Origin: an uncultured Bacilli bacterium
Lineage (GTDB): Bacteria > Bacillota_I > Bacilli_A > RF39 > UBA660
NCBI GenBank assembly: GCA_910585335.1
Contig: CAJUCU010000008.1
Location: 1 to 32,243 of the forward strand
Length of the DNA stretch: 32,243 nt
Reading direction: 5' to 3'
The position numbers and the translations under genes are program-made. Below are positions 23,692-31,567 of this stretch, in pieces. The notes under the pieces are model-generated. The model was not told where the DNA came from and did no database searches. It was given only the letters and a program-made list of their open reading frames with translations. Within the stretch, counting starts at the first letter, position 1. Each line of letters begins with the position of its first letter.

Positions 23692-24605
23692 TAAAAGAAA
23701 AAACACTGTTGATTATGGCCGCAGGAATGGGAAGTAGATTTGGTGGTCTAAAGCAAATAGAGCCTATGGGACCAAGTGGGGAGTTTATTATTGACTATTC
23801 CATCTATGATGCACTACGGGCAGGATTTACCAAAGTGGTTTTCATTATCAAAAAAGAAAACTATGAAGTTTTTAGAGATACCATTGGAAAAAGAATAGAG
23901 CCTCATATAAAAACAGAATATGCATATCAAGATAATACATTTATCCCAGAAGAGTACTCAGCACTAATAGAAAATAGAGAAAAACCATTAGGAACTGGCT
24001 ATGCTATTTTATGTGCCAAGCCATATATAAAAGAACCTTTCGCTGTAATCAATGCAGATGATTTTTATGGTCGTGATGCTCTAGAAAAAGCAAGTGAAGT
24101 TCTAGATACTTTAAAGGAAAATAAACCTTATGAGTATGCAATGATAGGCTATGCTGTCAAAAATACAATGACTGAAAATGGTGCTGTAAAAAGAGGCGTA
24201 TGTGAAGTAGAAAATGAAAAATTAAAAAATATCACAGAGTGTTCTATTGAAAAAGTTGGAAAGGAAATTATAGCAACCTCCTTAAATGAAAAAAGCGCAT
24301 TTAGAGTAGAAGAAGATACCGTGGTATCTATGAACTTATCGTTATTCACTCCTAGCTTCTTTCCGTATTTAGAAGAAAAATTAGCAGAGTTTTTAGAAAA
24401 AAATAAAGAAGACTTAAGTACTTGCGAATTTTTTATGCCAGACGCAATCTTTGCTTCTATCAAAGAGGGGTATGCAAATGTCAAAGTACTAAAAACAAAT
24501 GCCACTTGGTATGGCGTAACTTACAAAGAAGATGCTCCATTAGTAAAAAATAAATTGAAACAACTAGTAGAAATAGGCGAATATAAGAAAGATTTGTGGA
24601 ATTAA
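23688..24605 (+). CDS. Sugar-phosphate nucleotidyltransferase, tandem copy 2
   Basis: 305 aa, clearly a paralogue of copy 1 along its whole length: same MAAGMGSRFGGLKQIEP opening, IIDYS-x-YDA-x-x-AGFTK, INADDFYGRDA and WYG-x-TYKED near the end. Catalytic motifs are intact in both, so neither copy looks decayed. Differences cluster in the middle (about residues 150-210), where the sugar would bind, suggesting different substrates or a heteromer. ATG 23688 is chosen for AAGGAG 8 nt upstream; the in-frame ATG at 23664 lies within the coding end of copy 1. Confidence 0.88.
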   Translation: MIKEKTLLIMAAGMGSRFGGLKQIEPMGPSGEFIIDYSIYDALRAGFTKVVFIIKKENYEVFRDTIGKRIEPHIKTEYAYQDNTFIPEEYSALIENREKPLGTGYAILCAKPYIKEPFAVINADDFYGRDALEKASEVLDTLKENKPYEYAMIGYAVKNTMTENGAVKRGVCEVENEKLKNITECSIEKVGKEIIATSLNEKSAFRVEEDTVVSMNLSLFTPSFFPYLEEKLAEFLEKNKEDLSTCEFFMPDAIFASIKEGYANVKVLKTNATWYGVTYKEDAPLVKNKLKQLVEIGEYKKDLWN

Positions 24606-24622
24606 ATAAAATAGGATATAAT
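24594..24622 (+). promoter_or_regulatory. Promoter of the BI-1 family gene
   Basis: TTGTGG (24594-24599), 17 nt, TATAAT (24617-24622). The -35 lies inside the end of the nucleotidyltransferase gene. Confidence 0.65.
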
Positions 24623-24643
24623 AAAAGAGAATGGAGGGAAAGA

Positions 24644-25285
24644 ATGGAAAATAAATTATATTCAAATGTGTTTATGTGGTTATTTGCAGGACTGCTACTC
24701 ACTTTTGGAAGTGGTTATGTGTTATCACTTTATCCAGATGCTGTAATAAATATTATGGGAGGAACTGGATATATTATAGCGATTGTAATAGAAGTCGCAG
24801 TAGCTATCTTCTTCGGTGTTAGAATAAGAAAGATGAGCAAAAATACAGCGATATTCTGTTACCTATTATATTCACTAGTGACAGGAGTTACATTTTCAAC
24901 ATTATTTCTAGCTTTTGATCTTACATCATTAATGATGATATTTGGAATAACTGCACTAGTATTTGGTATCTTCGCTTTCTTTGGAATGGTAACCAAACTG
25001 CCATTACACAAACTTGGTACCATGCTATTAATGGGATTAGTTGCTATCATATTAGCATCTCTTGTCAATCTCTTTATTGGAAGTGCATCATTTGAGTTTG
25101 GAATTTGTATCATTGGAATTTTAATCTTTATTGGTTATATAGCCTACGATATGAAAATGCTACCAGCACTTTTTAATGAACTAGGAGAAGAAAAGGGTGC
25201 TATTTATGGAGCCTTTCAATTATATTTAGATTTCATTAACTTATTCTTACGACTATTACAGTTATTAGGAAATAGTAACGACTAA
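24644..25285 (+). CDS. Bax inhibitor-1 (BI-1/YccA/YetJ) family membrane protein
   Basis: 213 aa with seven membrane helices. The family C-terminal signature is clear: IGYIAYDMKML followed by GAIYGAFQLYLDFINLFLRLLQLLG, including the buried Asp residues which in B. subtilis YetJ form a pH-sensitive latch of a calcium leak channel. Bacterial members are thought to be calcium or proton channels, or membrane-protein quality-control partners; physiology here is unknown. ATG 24644 is chosen for GGAGG 6 nt upstream. Single gene between a promoter and a strong terminator. Confidence 0.9.
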   Translation: MENKLYSNVFMWLFAGLLLTFGSGYVLSLYPDAVINIMGGTGYIIAIVIEVAVAIFFGVRIRKMSKNTAIFCYLLYSLVTGVTFSTLFLAFDLTSLMMIFGITALVFGIFAFFGMVTKLPLHKLGTMLLMGLVAIILASLVNLFIGSASFEFGICIIGILIFIGYIAYDMKMLPALFNELGEEKGAIYGAFQLYLDFINLFLRLLQLLGNSND

Positions 25286-25296
25286 AATAATCTTCG

Positions 25297-25328
25297 AAAA
25301 CCTTAAGTCTACCAAAACTTAGGGTTTT
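25297..25328 (+). terminator. Terminator of the BI-1 family gene
   Basis: AAAACCTTAAGT (25297-25308), 8-nt loop, ACTTAGGGTTTT (25317-25328): 12 pairs with one G-U. Confidence 0.85.
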
Positions 25329-25484
25329 ATTATGTCTACTTTTTAAATATAAAAGTAAGTATAATAGGATGAATCATTACGTGTTTATAACAAAAAAATA
25401 TATATAGTTTTATCAATGCTTCAGACATAAAAAAATACTTTTCTCATATATTTATAGTGACCATAAATGAAGGAGGAAATAATC

Positions 25485-25745
25485 ATGGAAACACTGAAAG
25501 TTTCATCAAAATCAAATCCCAATAGCGTAGCAGGAGCGCTTGCCAACGTATTTAGAGAAAAGGGAAGTGTAGAAATACAGGCAGTAGGTGCTGGAGCATT
25601 AAACCAAGCAATCAAAGCCATCGCCATCGCGAGAGGTTTTGTAGCACCATCAGGAAAAAATTTAGTTTGTATCCCTGCATTTACCGATATTGCTATTGAT
25701 GGAGAAGAACGAACCGCTATCAAATTAATTATCGAAGCAAAATAA
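25485..25745 (+). CDS. spoVS: Stage V sporulation protein S (SpoVS)
   Basis: 86 aa, near full match to the highly conserved SpoVS pattern: LKVSSKSNPNSVAGALA, IQAVGAGALNQA and IARGFVAPSGKNL, then IPAFTDIAIDGEERTAIKLI. SpoVS is a small Alba-like fold protein needed for spore coat and septum steps in Bacillus, yet it is also found in many bacteria that do not sporulate, so it does not by itself show sporulation. ATG 25485 with AGGAGG 8 nt upstream is preferred over the in-frame ATG at 25467. Its 200-nt upstream region holds the previous terminator and AT-rich sequence; no confident promoter was seen. Confidence 0.95.
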   Translation: METLKVSSKSNPNSVAGALANVFREKGSVEIQAVGAGALNQAIKAIAIARGFVAPSGKNLVCIPAFTDIAIDGEERTAIKLIIEAK

Positions 25746-25747
25746 AA

Positions 25748-25780
25748 AGAGAAATGGTATAAAATACATCTCTTTTTTTT
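25748..25780 (+). terminator. Terminator of spoVS
   Basis: AGAGA...TGGTAT (25748-25760), loop AAA, ATACATCTCT (25764-25773) with two small bulges, then eight Ts. Confidence 0.75.
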
Positions 25781-25790
25781 GTCGAAATGA

Positions 25791-25819
25791 TTGCCTTATC
25801 CTAAAAAAAATACTATACT
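25791..25819 (+). promoter_or_regulatory. Promoter of the 25839 gene
   Basis: TTGCCT (25791-25796), 17 nt, TATACT (25814-25819), followed closely by AGGAGG at 25825-25830. Confidence 0.65.
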
Positions 25820-25838
25820 AAAATAGGAGGTAAGGAAA

Positions 25839-26483
25839 ATGAAGTTATATCAGTTAGACCAAGATAAGATATTAGAGTATAAGATACTAAGGTCTTATGA
25901 AAAAGAAAAAGAATATAAAAAGGGAATAATAAGTACAAAAGATGCCATGTTTTATAACATCACAACACCAAATGAAACACTAGCAGAAAAGATAAGAAAA
26001 GGAGAAAACATCGATAGTAGATATTATAGCAAAATAAATGGTTATACCATGAGAATAATACCTTCCTATTATAAAGATAAAAGCCCAGAAGAAACTTTAG
26101 AGGAATATCTTCATTTAAAAGATTATATAGAAAACAATAAACCAAACACGCCTTGCGTAAAAATAGGGAACTTTCGACCACCATTTTATGGCAGAAATTA
26201 CATGTTATTATCACAAGAAGAAGAAAATGAAGAGAACTATATATTTAAAAACACTTGGATGATGCCAGTAGAACTAGCGAGTGTAACATTATTAGAGCAA
26301 GGAAGGTATGAGAAATTTTCAGAAGATAAAGCACTTTTAGAAGCATTACCAAGCGAATTATATCAAGTCTTACCAATAGGAGAATATAATGCTGATATAT
26401 TAAAAACAGAAATACCAGGAATTGCTAAAATGAATCAACAACTAGAAATACAAGGTAAAATTTTAAACAAAATAAAAAAATAG
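25839..26483 (+). CDS. Uncharacterised soluble protein, 214 aa
   Basis: Not recognised. It is hydrophilic with many Lys, Glu and Tyr, no signal peptide and no membrane helix. Features: an N-terminal LYQLDQDKILEYKIL strand-helix start, a central NFRPPFYGRNYMLLSQ stretch and a C-terminal helix (MNQQLEIQGKILNKI). A single Cys sits near the middle (NTPCVKIG). It has its own promoter, a strong ribosome binding site and normal codon use for the window, so it is a real gene. It is followed directly by the serS T-box promoter, without a clear terminator. Confidence 0.8.
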   Translation: MKLYQLDQDKILEYKILRSYEKEKEYKKGIISTKDAMFYNITTPNETLAEKIRKGENIDSRYYSKINGYTMRIIPSYYKDKSPEETLEEYLHLKDYIENNKPNTPCVKIGNFRPPFYGRNYMLLSQEEENEENYIFKNTWMMPVELASVTLLEQGRYEKFSEDKALLEALPSELYQVLPIGEYNADILKTEIPGIAKMNQQLEIQGKILNKIKK

Positions 26484-26485
26484 AC

Positions 26486-26514
26486 TTGTAAAAATAATAA
26501 AATTTGTCTATAAT
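26486..26514 (+). promoter_or_regulatory. Promoter of the T-box operon
   Basis: TTGTAA (26486-26491), 17 nt, TATAAT (26509-26514). The -35 touches the end of the preceding gene. Confidence 0.75.
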
Positions 26515-26531
26515 AATAACAAATCAGTGAT

Positions 26532-26707
26532 TAGGGATAATAGTAAGTACGTTTTGTAAAGAGAAATCGTGGTTGGTGAAAACGATAGAAAACCCTTGCT
26601 TATCTACCCTATAGATGAAGAAAACTTCCGGGATGACCGTTATCAAAGTAAGAAAACAAAAGGATGGCACCGTGCTTTTAAGCGCTCCTTTCAGCCATTC
26701 TTTTTTT
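26532..26707 (+). promoter_or_regulatory. T-box leader, serine-specific (UCU specifier)
   Basis: Stem I base: TAGGG (26532-26536) pairs with CCCTA (26607-26611), and TAAG (26544-26547) with CTTA (26599-26602). This leaves TCT (26603-26605) followed by A as the specifier, a serine codon. The GGTTGGTGAA apical motif is present. T-box: AAAGGA (26659-26664), bulge TGGCACC, GTGC/GCGC and TCCTTT (26686-26691). TGGC fits the G-CCA end of tRNA-Ser. The competing terminator is AAAAGGATGGC (26658-26668) with GCCATTCTTTT (26694-26704). Uncharged tRNA-Ser should switch on the DUF1653-serS transcript. Confidence 0.93.
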
Positions 26708-26725
26708 GTTTAGAAGGAGGAACAA

Positions 26726-26971
26726 ATGCAAGTAAAAGAAGGAGAAATTTATCGTCATTTTAAAGGAACATTTCAATATATCATCTGTGTAGGATTAGAC
26801 TCAGAAACAAAGGAAAGAATAGTAGTTTATAGACATCTAGATGACACAGGAATGATTTGGACAAGACCAGAATCGATGTTCTTAGAGGAAATTCCACCTC
26901 GTGATGATAATATAACAGGACAAAAACATAGATTTGAGCGAATAGATAATTTGAAAGATTATAATTTATAA
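26726..26971 (+). CDS. DUF1653 domain protein
   Basis: 81 aa matching the small DUF1653 family: GEIYRHFKGTFQYIICVG, VVYRHLDDTGMIWTRPESMF and QKHRFERI. The fold is a small SH3-like barrel by pattern; its function is unknown. It lies directly after the T-box terminator with AAGGAGG 5 nt upstream and 19 nt before serS, so it is expressed with serS under control of uncharged tRNA-Ser. Confidence 0.85.
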   Translation: MQVKEGEIYRHFKGTFQYIICVGLDSETKERIVVYRHLDDTGMIWTRPESMFLEEIPPRDDNITGQKHRFERIDNLKDYNL

Positions 26972-26990
26972 AAGTAAAAAGGAGAAAAAC

Positions 26991-28277
26991 ATGATAGATA
27001 TTAAATTAATTAGAGAAAATAGCGATTTAGTAAAAGAAAATATAAAAAAGAAGTTTCAAGATCAAAAATTAAAATTAGTAGACGAAGTAGCAGACTTAGA
27101 TAAAAAATCTCGCGAAGTAAAAAAAGAAGCAGATATGCTTCGTGCCAAAAGAAATGAATTAAGCACCAACATTGGAACTTTAATGCGAGATGGTAAAAAA
27201 GAAGAAGCAGAAGCAATTAAACAAGAAGTAGTAAAAATTAATGAAAAACTAACTACGATAGAAGAAGAGGAAGTAACGCTAAATAAAGAAATAAAAGAGC
27301 GAATGATGGTAATACCAAACATTATGGATGAATCTGTGCCAATCGGAAAGGATGATACAGAAAATGTGGAAAATGAAAAATTTGGAGAACCAGTAGTACC
27401 AAGTTTTGAAGTTCCATATCATGCTGATATTATTACAAAATTAAATGGAATTGATAAAGAGGCTGCTGGAAGAACATCTGGAAATGGATTTTATTATTTA
27501 ATGGGAGATGTAGCAAGAATCCATTCTGCCATGCTATCTTATGCACGCGACTTTATGATTAATAAAGGATTCACTTATTGTGTTCCACCATTTATGATTA
27601 GAAGTGATGTAGTAACTGGTGTTATGTCATTTGAAGAAATGGATGCAATGATGTATAAAATTGAAGGAGAAGATTTATTCCTAATCGGTACTAGTGAACA
27701 TTCTATGATCGGTAAATTTAAAGGGGAACTATTAAAACGTGAAAATCTTCCTTATACAATGACCTCATACTCTCCATGTTTTAGAAAAGAAGTAGGTTCT
27801 CACGGTATTGAGGAACGTGGGGTATATCGTGTTCATCAATTTGAAAAACAAGAGATGATTGTCATTTGTGAACCAGAAGAATCAATGGATTGGTATAATA
27901 AGATGTGGAATTACACAGTAGAGTTTTTTAGAAGTCTAGATATTCCAGTACGTACTTTAGAATGTTGTTCAGGAGATCTTGCTGACTTAAAGGTAAAGTC
28001 TTGTGATGTAGAGGCTTGGAGTCCAAGACAAAAGAAATATTTTGAGGTAGGTTCTTGTTCTACACTTGGAGATGCTCAAGCAAGACGTCTTGGAATTCGT
28101 GCCAAAGGAGAAAATGGAACATATTATTTACATACCTTAAACAACACTGTTTTAGCAACTCCTCGTGGTTTAATCGCTTTCCTTGAAAATAACGTAGAAG
28201 AAGATGGTAGTGTTAGAATACCAGAAGCATTAAGACCATATATGGGTGGAGTAGAAAAGGTAACACCAAAAAAATAA
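26991..28277 (+). CDS. serS: Seryl-tRNA synthetase
   Basis: 428 aa, full length. An N-terminal two-helix coiled coil (about residues 25-105) that grips the long arm of tRNA-Ser is followed by a class II catalytic domain: GTSEHS serine-binding loop, motif 2 CFRKEVGSHG...YRVHQFEKQEM, and motif 3 ending NTVLATPRGLIAFLEN. The enzyme charges tRNA-Ser (and tRNA-Sec where present). The motif 3 region reads LNNTVLATPRG where the common bacterial form is LNGSGLAVGR; the Arg is kept, so activity is expected. GGAG precedes the ATG. Confidence 0.96.
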   Translation: MIDIKLIRENSDLVKENIKKKFQDQKLKLVDEVADLDKKSREVKKEADMLRAKRNELSTNIGTLMRDGKKEEAEAIKQEVVKINEKLTTIEEEEVTLNKEIKERMMVIPNIMDESVPIGKDDTENVENEKFGEPVVPSFEVPYHADIITKLNGIDKEAAGRTSGNGFYYLMGDVARIHSAMLSYARDFMINKGFTYCVPPFMIRSDVVTGVMSFEEMDAMMYKIEGEDLFLIGTSEHSMIGKFKGELLKRENLPYTMTSYSPCFRKEVGSHGIEERGVYRVHQFEKQEMIVICEPEESMDWYNKMWNYTVEFFRSLDIPVRTLECCSGDLADLKVKSCDVEAWSPRQKKYFEVGSCSTLGDAQARRLGIRAKGENGTYYLHTLNNTVLATPRGLIAFLENNVEEDGSVRIPEALRPYMGGVEKVTPKK

Positions 28278-28288
28278 AAGAGCATAAT

Positions 28289-28340
28289 AAAAGACAGAAT
28301 AGTTCTTGAGAAATAAAACTCAATATACATTCTGTCTTTT
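28289..28340. terminator. Bidirectional terminator after serS
   Basis: AAAAGACAGAAT (28289-28300) pairs perfectly with ATTCTGTCTTTT (28329-28340), with an inner TTGAG/CTCAA arm. The convergent minus-strand gene ends at its right edge. Confidence 0.9.
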
Positions 28341-29329
28341 TATTTTTTAACATACGCAAATCCAGCTTTTAATTTATCTAAAGATTGAAATCCATTTAAA
28401 ACAGTGGCTAAATTATCATTAGATATAGAATCTAAATGATTACCATATTTCTCAAGAAAGAAATTTTGTAAGTAAGAAAGAGTAGACTCATCACGAGATT
28501 GGATAATAGCAGAATATAAGTAAAGAGAATGGAGTGCATAATTAAGATCCATTTCCGAAGAATTCATAATCACTGACATAGCATCAATCGCCTGCTCTTT
28601 AACAAATTCTTCATTAACATAAAGGGAAGCATTGGGATTGGCTCCATCTTCTATTAAAGATTCAACCGCATCTAGATAGAAAGGAGAATCATAAGGGAAA
28701 AAATTTTCAATAAAATCAGCCTCAATAGCAGAATTTTCCATCAATATATGATTTTCTAATTGCATAATAGAGTAAGCAGTATCTAGATTTTGTAATTGAA
28801 TATTAACATCCACACTTCGATGTAAATGGATTAAAAAAATACGTAAAAATTCCTCTTTCACAGCAAGATGAACAAATTCAGGATCTTGTAAGATAAAATG
28901 GGCAAAATGATAAGAATCGACCTGGATAGGATCAAAATACTGCTGCTGTACAATACTATCGCCACAAACAATGTCATAATCAGAAAGTTGAGTTTTTAGT
29001 CTCTGTAAAAGAGTAGAGCTTGATAAAGAATGAATATCTACTTTATGATAAGAAGGAATCACTTGACTAATTCCTTTTTCATTTGTATGTATTCTTTTTA
29101 GGACATCAGAAAAGAGAAGAGGATCATCGTAAAAGTATTCATATAGTTCATTTTCTTGATGTTTTAGTTCTTTTAATTCTTCAAAATCAATACTGCCATT
29201 CTTAACCGCTTCTATTAATGGAACACCAAGTTTTAGAAATTTAGATGTATATCTAGAATAAAAATTCTGAATTTTCTGTTCTTGTTTTAAAATTTTATCA
29301 ACTTGTGCCCCCACATTCTTATCTAACAT
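28340..29329 (-). CDS. Uncharacterised soluble protein, 329 aa
   Basis: Not recognised. It is acidic and mostly helical by pattern, with no signal peptide or membrane helix and only one Cys (in DYDIVCGDS). ESLIEDGANPNASLYV followed by helical pairs slightly resembles ankyrin repeats, which is interesting because the divergent gene at 29514 is an ankyrin protein; a second match was not found. ATG 29329 is chosen over ATG 29347 because AGGGGG lies about 8 nt upstream of it. It has its own promoter and shares a bidirectional terminator with serS. Confidence 0.8.
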   Translation of the reverse strand: MLDKNVGAQVDKILKQEQKIQNFYSRYTSKFLKLGVPLIEAVKNGSIDFEELKELKHQENELYEYFYDDPLLFSDVLKRIHTNEKGISQVIPSYHKVDIHSLSSSTLLQRLKTQLSDYDIVCGDSIVQQQYFDPIQVDSYHFAHFILQDPEFVHLAVKEEFLRIFLIHLHRSVDVNIQLQNLDTAYSIMQLENHILMENSAIEADFIENFFPYDSPFYLDAVESLIEDGANPNASLYVNEEFVKEQAIDAMSVIMNSSEMDLNYALHSLYLYSAIIQSRDESTLSYLQNFFLEKYGNHLDSISNDNLATVLNGFQSLDKLKAGFAYVKK

Positions 29330-29355
29330 TACAAATTCCCCCTTCATTGCCGCAT

Positions 29356-29384
29356 ATTATAACACATTTTAAAAAAATATGCAA
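29356..29384 (-). promoter_or_regulatory. Promoter of the 329-aa protein gene
   Basis: On the minus strand TTGCAT (29379-29384), 17 nt, TATAAT (29356-29361). Confidence 0.78.
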
Positions 29385-29450
29385 AAAAAAGAATATTTTA
29401 CCCAAAAATCGCTAATAATATAAGTGGAAGTATTTGGAGGTGGAGAAATT

Positions 29451-29479
29451 TTGACAAGAAATTTTCTTTCTGGTAGAAT
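29451..29479 (+). promoter_or_regulatory. Promoter of the ankyrin-repeat gene
   Basis: A perfect TTGACA (29451-29456), 17 nt, TAGAAT (29474-29479). It lies inside the longest open frame, which argues that the protein starts further downstream at 29514. Confidence 0.78.
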
Positions 29480-29513
29480 AAATAACCGTCATGAGGAATT
29501 AGAGGTGTTTGAA

Positions 29514-30212
29514 ATGATGCTTTATGATGAGAAAAAGATAGTCAAAATGACAGAAGAGAATCCAGAATTAATTTTTGAATTAGTGAAAAAAGGATACTAT
29601 GAGACCATTGATAAGATATTATCAAGAAAAAAAGTAAGTATTAATACCACAGATAGTGCAGGGAATGATATTATTGTACGTTTATTAAAGGTAAAACAAT
29701 ATGACTTAGTCTTAAAATATATGAAGAAAAAAGAATGGGATGTCAATCATCAAAATAAGGATGGGAACACATTTGCCCATATTTTAGTGGCTACCAATTA
29801 TGTAAATATAATGGGAATTATAAAAGAATTAAAGAAAAATAAAAACTTTTCTCCTAATATGAAAAATAACAAGGGAGAAACTATATTGGACAAATCCATT
29901 AATGAAAATTATCTTTATACAACCATAAAAGTCTTAGAAGATAAAAGATTTAATAATATTGATTTAACTTCTTTTAAAAAATTATATGATACTTATATCA
30001 AAAGTGCCTATTATGGGAAATATTCTAAATTAAACAATTTAGAGATTATTATAGATAATCTAGAAAAAAAAGAAGGCTTGCTACCGTCTATTAAAGAGCT
30101 TTTAAAATTAATGAAAGAGAATATGGAATTAATTAAGAAAGAAATTTTAGAAAGTAAAACAACCAATATAGAAGTAATGATTAATTTAGTGTCCAAAGAG
30201 GCAGTCGAATAA
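29514..30212 (+). CDS. Ankyrin-repeat protein
   Basis: 232 aa, soluble. It contains about three ankyrin-like units: NTTDSAGNDIIVRLLKVK, NHQNKDGNTFAHILVATN and NMKNNKGETILDKSINEN, each followed by a second helix. The C-terminal 90 residues are helical and charged, without ankyrin pattern. Ankyrin repeats bind other proteins; the partner is unknown. ATG 29514 is chosen because AGAGGTG lies 6 nt upstream and a TTGACA-17-TAGAAT promoter sits just before it. A longer frame starting at 29424 or TTG 29451 would begin at or before the promoter. Confidence 0.82.
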   Translation: MMLYDEKKIVKMTEENPELIFELVKKGYYETIDKILSRKKVSINTTDSAGNDIIVRLLKVKQYDLVLKYMKKKEWDVNHQNKDGNTFAHILVATNYVNIMGIIKELKKNKNFSPNMKNNKGETILDKSINENYLYTTIKVLEDKRFNNIDLTSFKKLYDTYIKSAYYGKYSKLNNLEIIIDNLEKKEGLLPSIKELLKLMKENMELIKKEILESKTTNIEVMINLVSKEAVE

Positions 30213-30224
30213 CAATATCAAAGG

Positions 30225-30270
30225 AAAACATTAGAAATAGTTGGAGAAAAGCTAGTTTCTAATGTTTTTT
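30225..30270 (+). terminator. Terminator of the ankyrin gene
   Basis: AAAACATTAGAAA (30225-30237) pairs perfectly with TTTCTAATGTTTT (30256-30268), extended by TAG/CTA, and followed by Ts. Confidence 0.9.
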
Positions 30271-30284
30271 GTTTTTCTGATATA

Positions 30285-30293
30285 TGCTATAAT
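30285..30293 (+). promoter_or_regulatory. Extended -10 promoter of the VanY-like operon
   Basis: TGCTATAAT: a TG one base before TATAAT (30288-30293). No good -35 is seen, as expected for an extended -10 promoter. Confidence 0.65.
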
Positions 30294-30310
30294 AAATAGG
30301 GAGGAAAATG

Positions 30311-31135
30311 ATGAAAAGAATAATTGTCTCAATAATGGTAGTCACTTTTCTATTATGTTCAACGGGATGTAATAAGGAAAAGGGTGTAACAGAACAAAAA
30401 GTAGAAAAAAATAAAAATTCTCAGTATAAATTTTATCATAAAGAATATGAAGAAAGGTATGAAAAATATAAAAAAGTAAACAAAGATTTATCAGAAAAAG
30501 AGATTATCATTCGTGTAAATATTGGACTGGATAAGCCTTACTATACCGATACTTCTCCAAGTGATAATTTGAATACTATCAAACTCTTAGTCAATAAATA
30601 TCGTTATTTAAAAGAGGATTATGTTCCCAATAATTTAGTAGAGTTAACAAAAGAGTATTCAAAAGGTGGAATATATCTAGTAGATGAGGCGGCCAAGGCA
30701 TTTCAAGAATTAGTAGATAATGCCAAAAAAGATGGTTTGGAAGTAAGGGCGATTTCAGCTTACAGGAGTTATGCTTATCAAGTAAATCTTTATAATCGAT
30801 ATAAAAAGGAAGATGGAGAAGCAGCAGCAGATACTTATTCGGCACGTCCAGGATTTTCAGAACACCAAACAGGCCTTTGTGTAGATGTGGATAACAGAGT
30901 AAAGAGTTTTACAGAATTTGAAGAAACAAAGAGTTTTAATTGGATGCAAGAGCATGCCCATGAATATGGTTTTATCTTAAGATTTCCAAATGACAAAGAA
31001 AATATTACAGGCTACACCTATGAATCTTGGCATTATCGCTATGTGGGAAAGGAAATTGCTACATACATAAAAAAGAACAATATAACATGGGATGAATATT
31101 ATATGGAATTCTTAGAAAATGAGGGAGAAAAATGA
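30311..31135 (+). CDS. VanY-like D-Ala-D-Ala carboxypeptidase lipoprotein (peptidase M15B)
   Basis: 274 aa. A lipoprotein signal ends in STGC (Cys20), followed by a charged linker of about 100 residues and an M15 zinc-peptidase domain: ISAYRSYAYQ, SARPGFSEHQTGLCVDVD (zinc ligands His185 and Asp192) and ESWHYRYVG (His241). Family members trim D-Ala from peptidoglycan stem peptides outside the membrane; the sequence alone does not show vancomycin resistance, because no vanHAX-like genes are nearby. ATG 30311 has better spacing (6 nt) from GGAGG than ATG 30308. Its TGA stop overlaps the start of the next lipoprotein gene (ATGA). Confidence 0.92.
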   Translation: MKRIIVSIMVVTFLLCSTGCNKEKGVTEQKVEKNKNSQYKFYHKEYEERYEKYKKVNKDLSEKEIIIRVNIGLDKPYYTDTSPSDNLNTIKLLVNKYRYLKEDYVPNNLVELTKEYSKGGIYLVDEAAKAFQELVDNAKKDGLEVRAISAYRSYAYQVNLYNRYKKEDGEAAADTYSARPGFSEHQTGLCVDVDNRVKSFTEFEETKSFNWMQEHAHEYGFILRFPNDKENITGYTYESWHYRYVGKEIATYIKKNNITWDEYYMEFLENEGEK

Positions 31136-31554
31136 AAAAAATAGTAATGATAATAATGCTTTTAGTACTAACGACAGGGTGTAGTAAAAAGCTAGTTTGC
31201 GAAAAAATAACGGAAGAAGATATTATTACGACAACGGAAACACTTATGGTTGGTTATCAAAATGATAGTGTTAAAAATATCCAAATTGATTTGAAAGCAG
31301 CGTTAAAGAAAAAGTATGATACTTATGCAGAGACAGTGGAAAATAAGTTGAAAGAGCAGTTCAAAAAGTATGAGAATATAAAAGGGATTTCTGTTACTTC
31401 GACGAGCAATGATAATATCGTAAATGTACATCTTTATATAAAGTTGGATGAAATGAAAGAAAAAGACAAAAACGAGTTAAAACTGATTAATTTAAAAGAG
31501 AACTATAATCAATTAAAGAAGACATTAGAAAAAGAAAAGTACCAATGCCAATAA
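31132..31554 (+). CDS. Small lipoprotein, paralogue of the one at 16810
   Basis: 140 aa. A signal ends in TTGC (Cys17). The mature part starts KLVCEK and ends YQCQ, with the same two-Cys frame and similar order of strands and helices as the protein at 16810-17262 (LTCTN...FTCK). The shared middle pattern is NDSVKNIQIDLKA, then a helix with KYDTYAETVENKL, then a second sheet. Function unknown, possibly YehR/DUF1307-like. It is translationally coupled to the VanY-like gene, suggesting a role at the cell wall. Confidence 0.85.
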   Translation: MKKIVMIIMLLVLTTGCSKKLVCEKITEEDIITTTETLMVGYQNDSVKNIQIDLKAALKKKYDTYAETVENKLKEQFKKYENIKGISVTSTSNDNIVNVHLYIKLDEMKEKDKNELKLINLKENYNQLKKTLEKEKYQCQ

Positions 31555-31567
31555 AATAGGAGATATT

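Noticed and set aside
26569..26763. Plus-strand open frame across the serS leader.
   Set aside because: It lies inside the T-box structure and overlaps the DUF1653 gene in another frame; the RNA structure explains the sequence.
30311..31135. Vancomycin resistance gene.
   Set aside because: Only a generic M15B carboxypeptidase is visible, with no vanHAX or vanRS genes nearby; an ordinary wall-trimming role is more likely.
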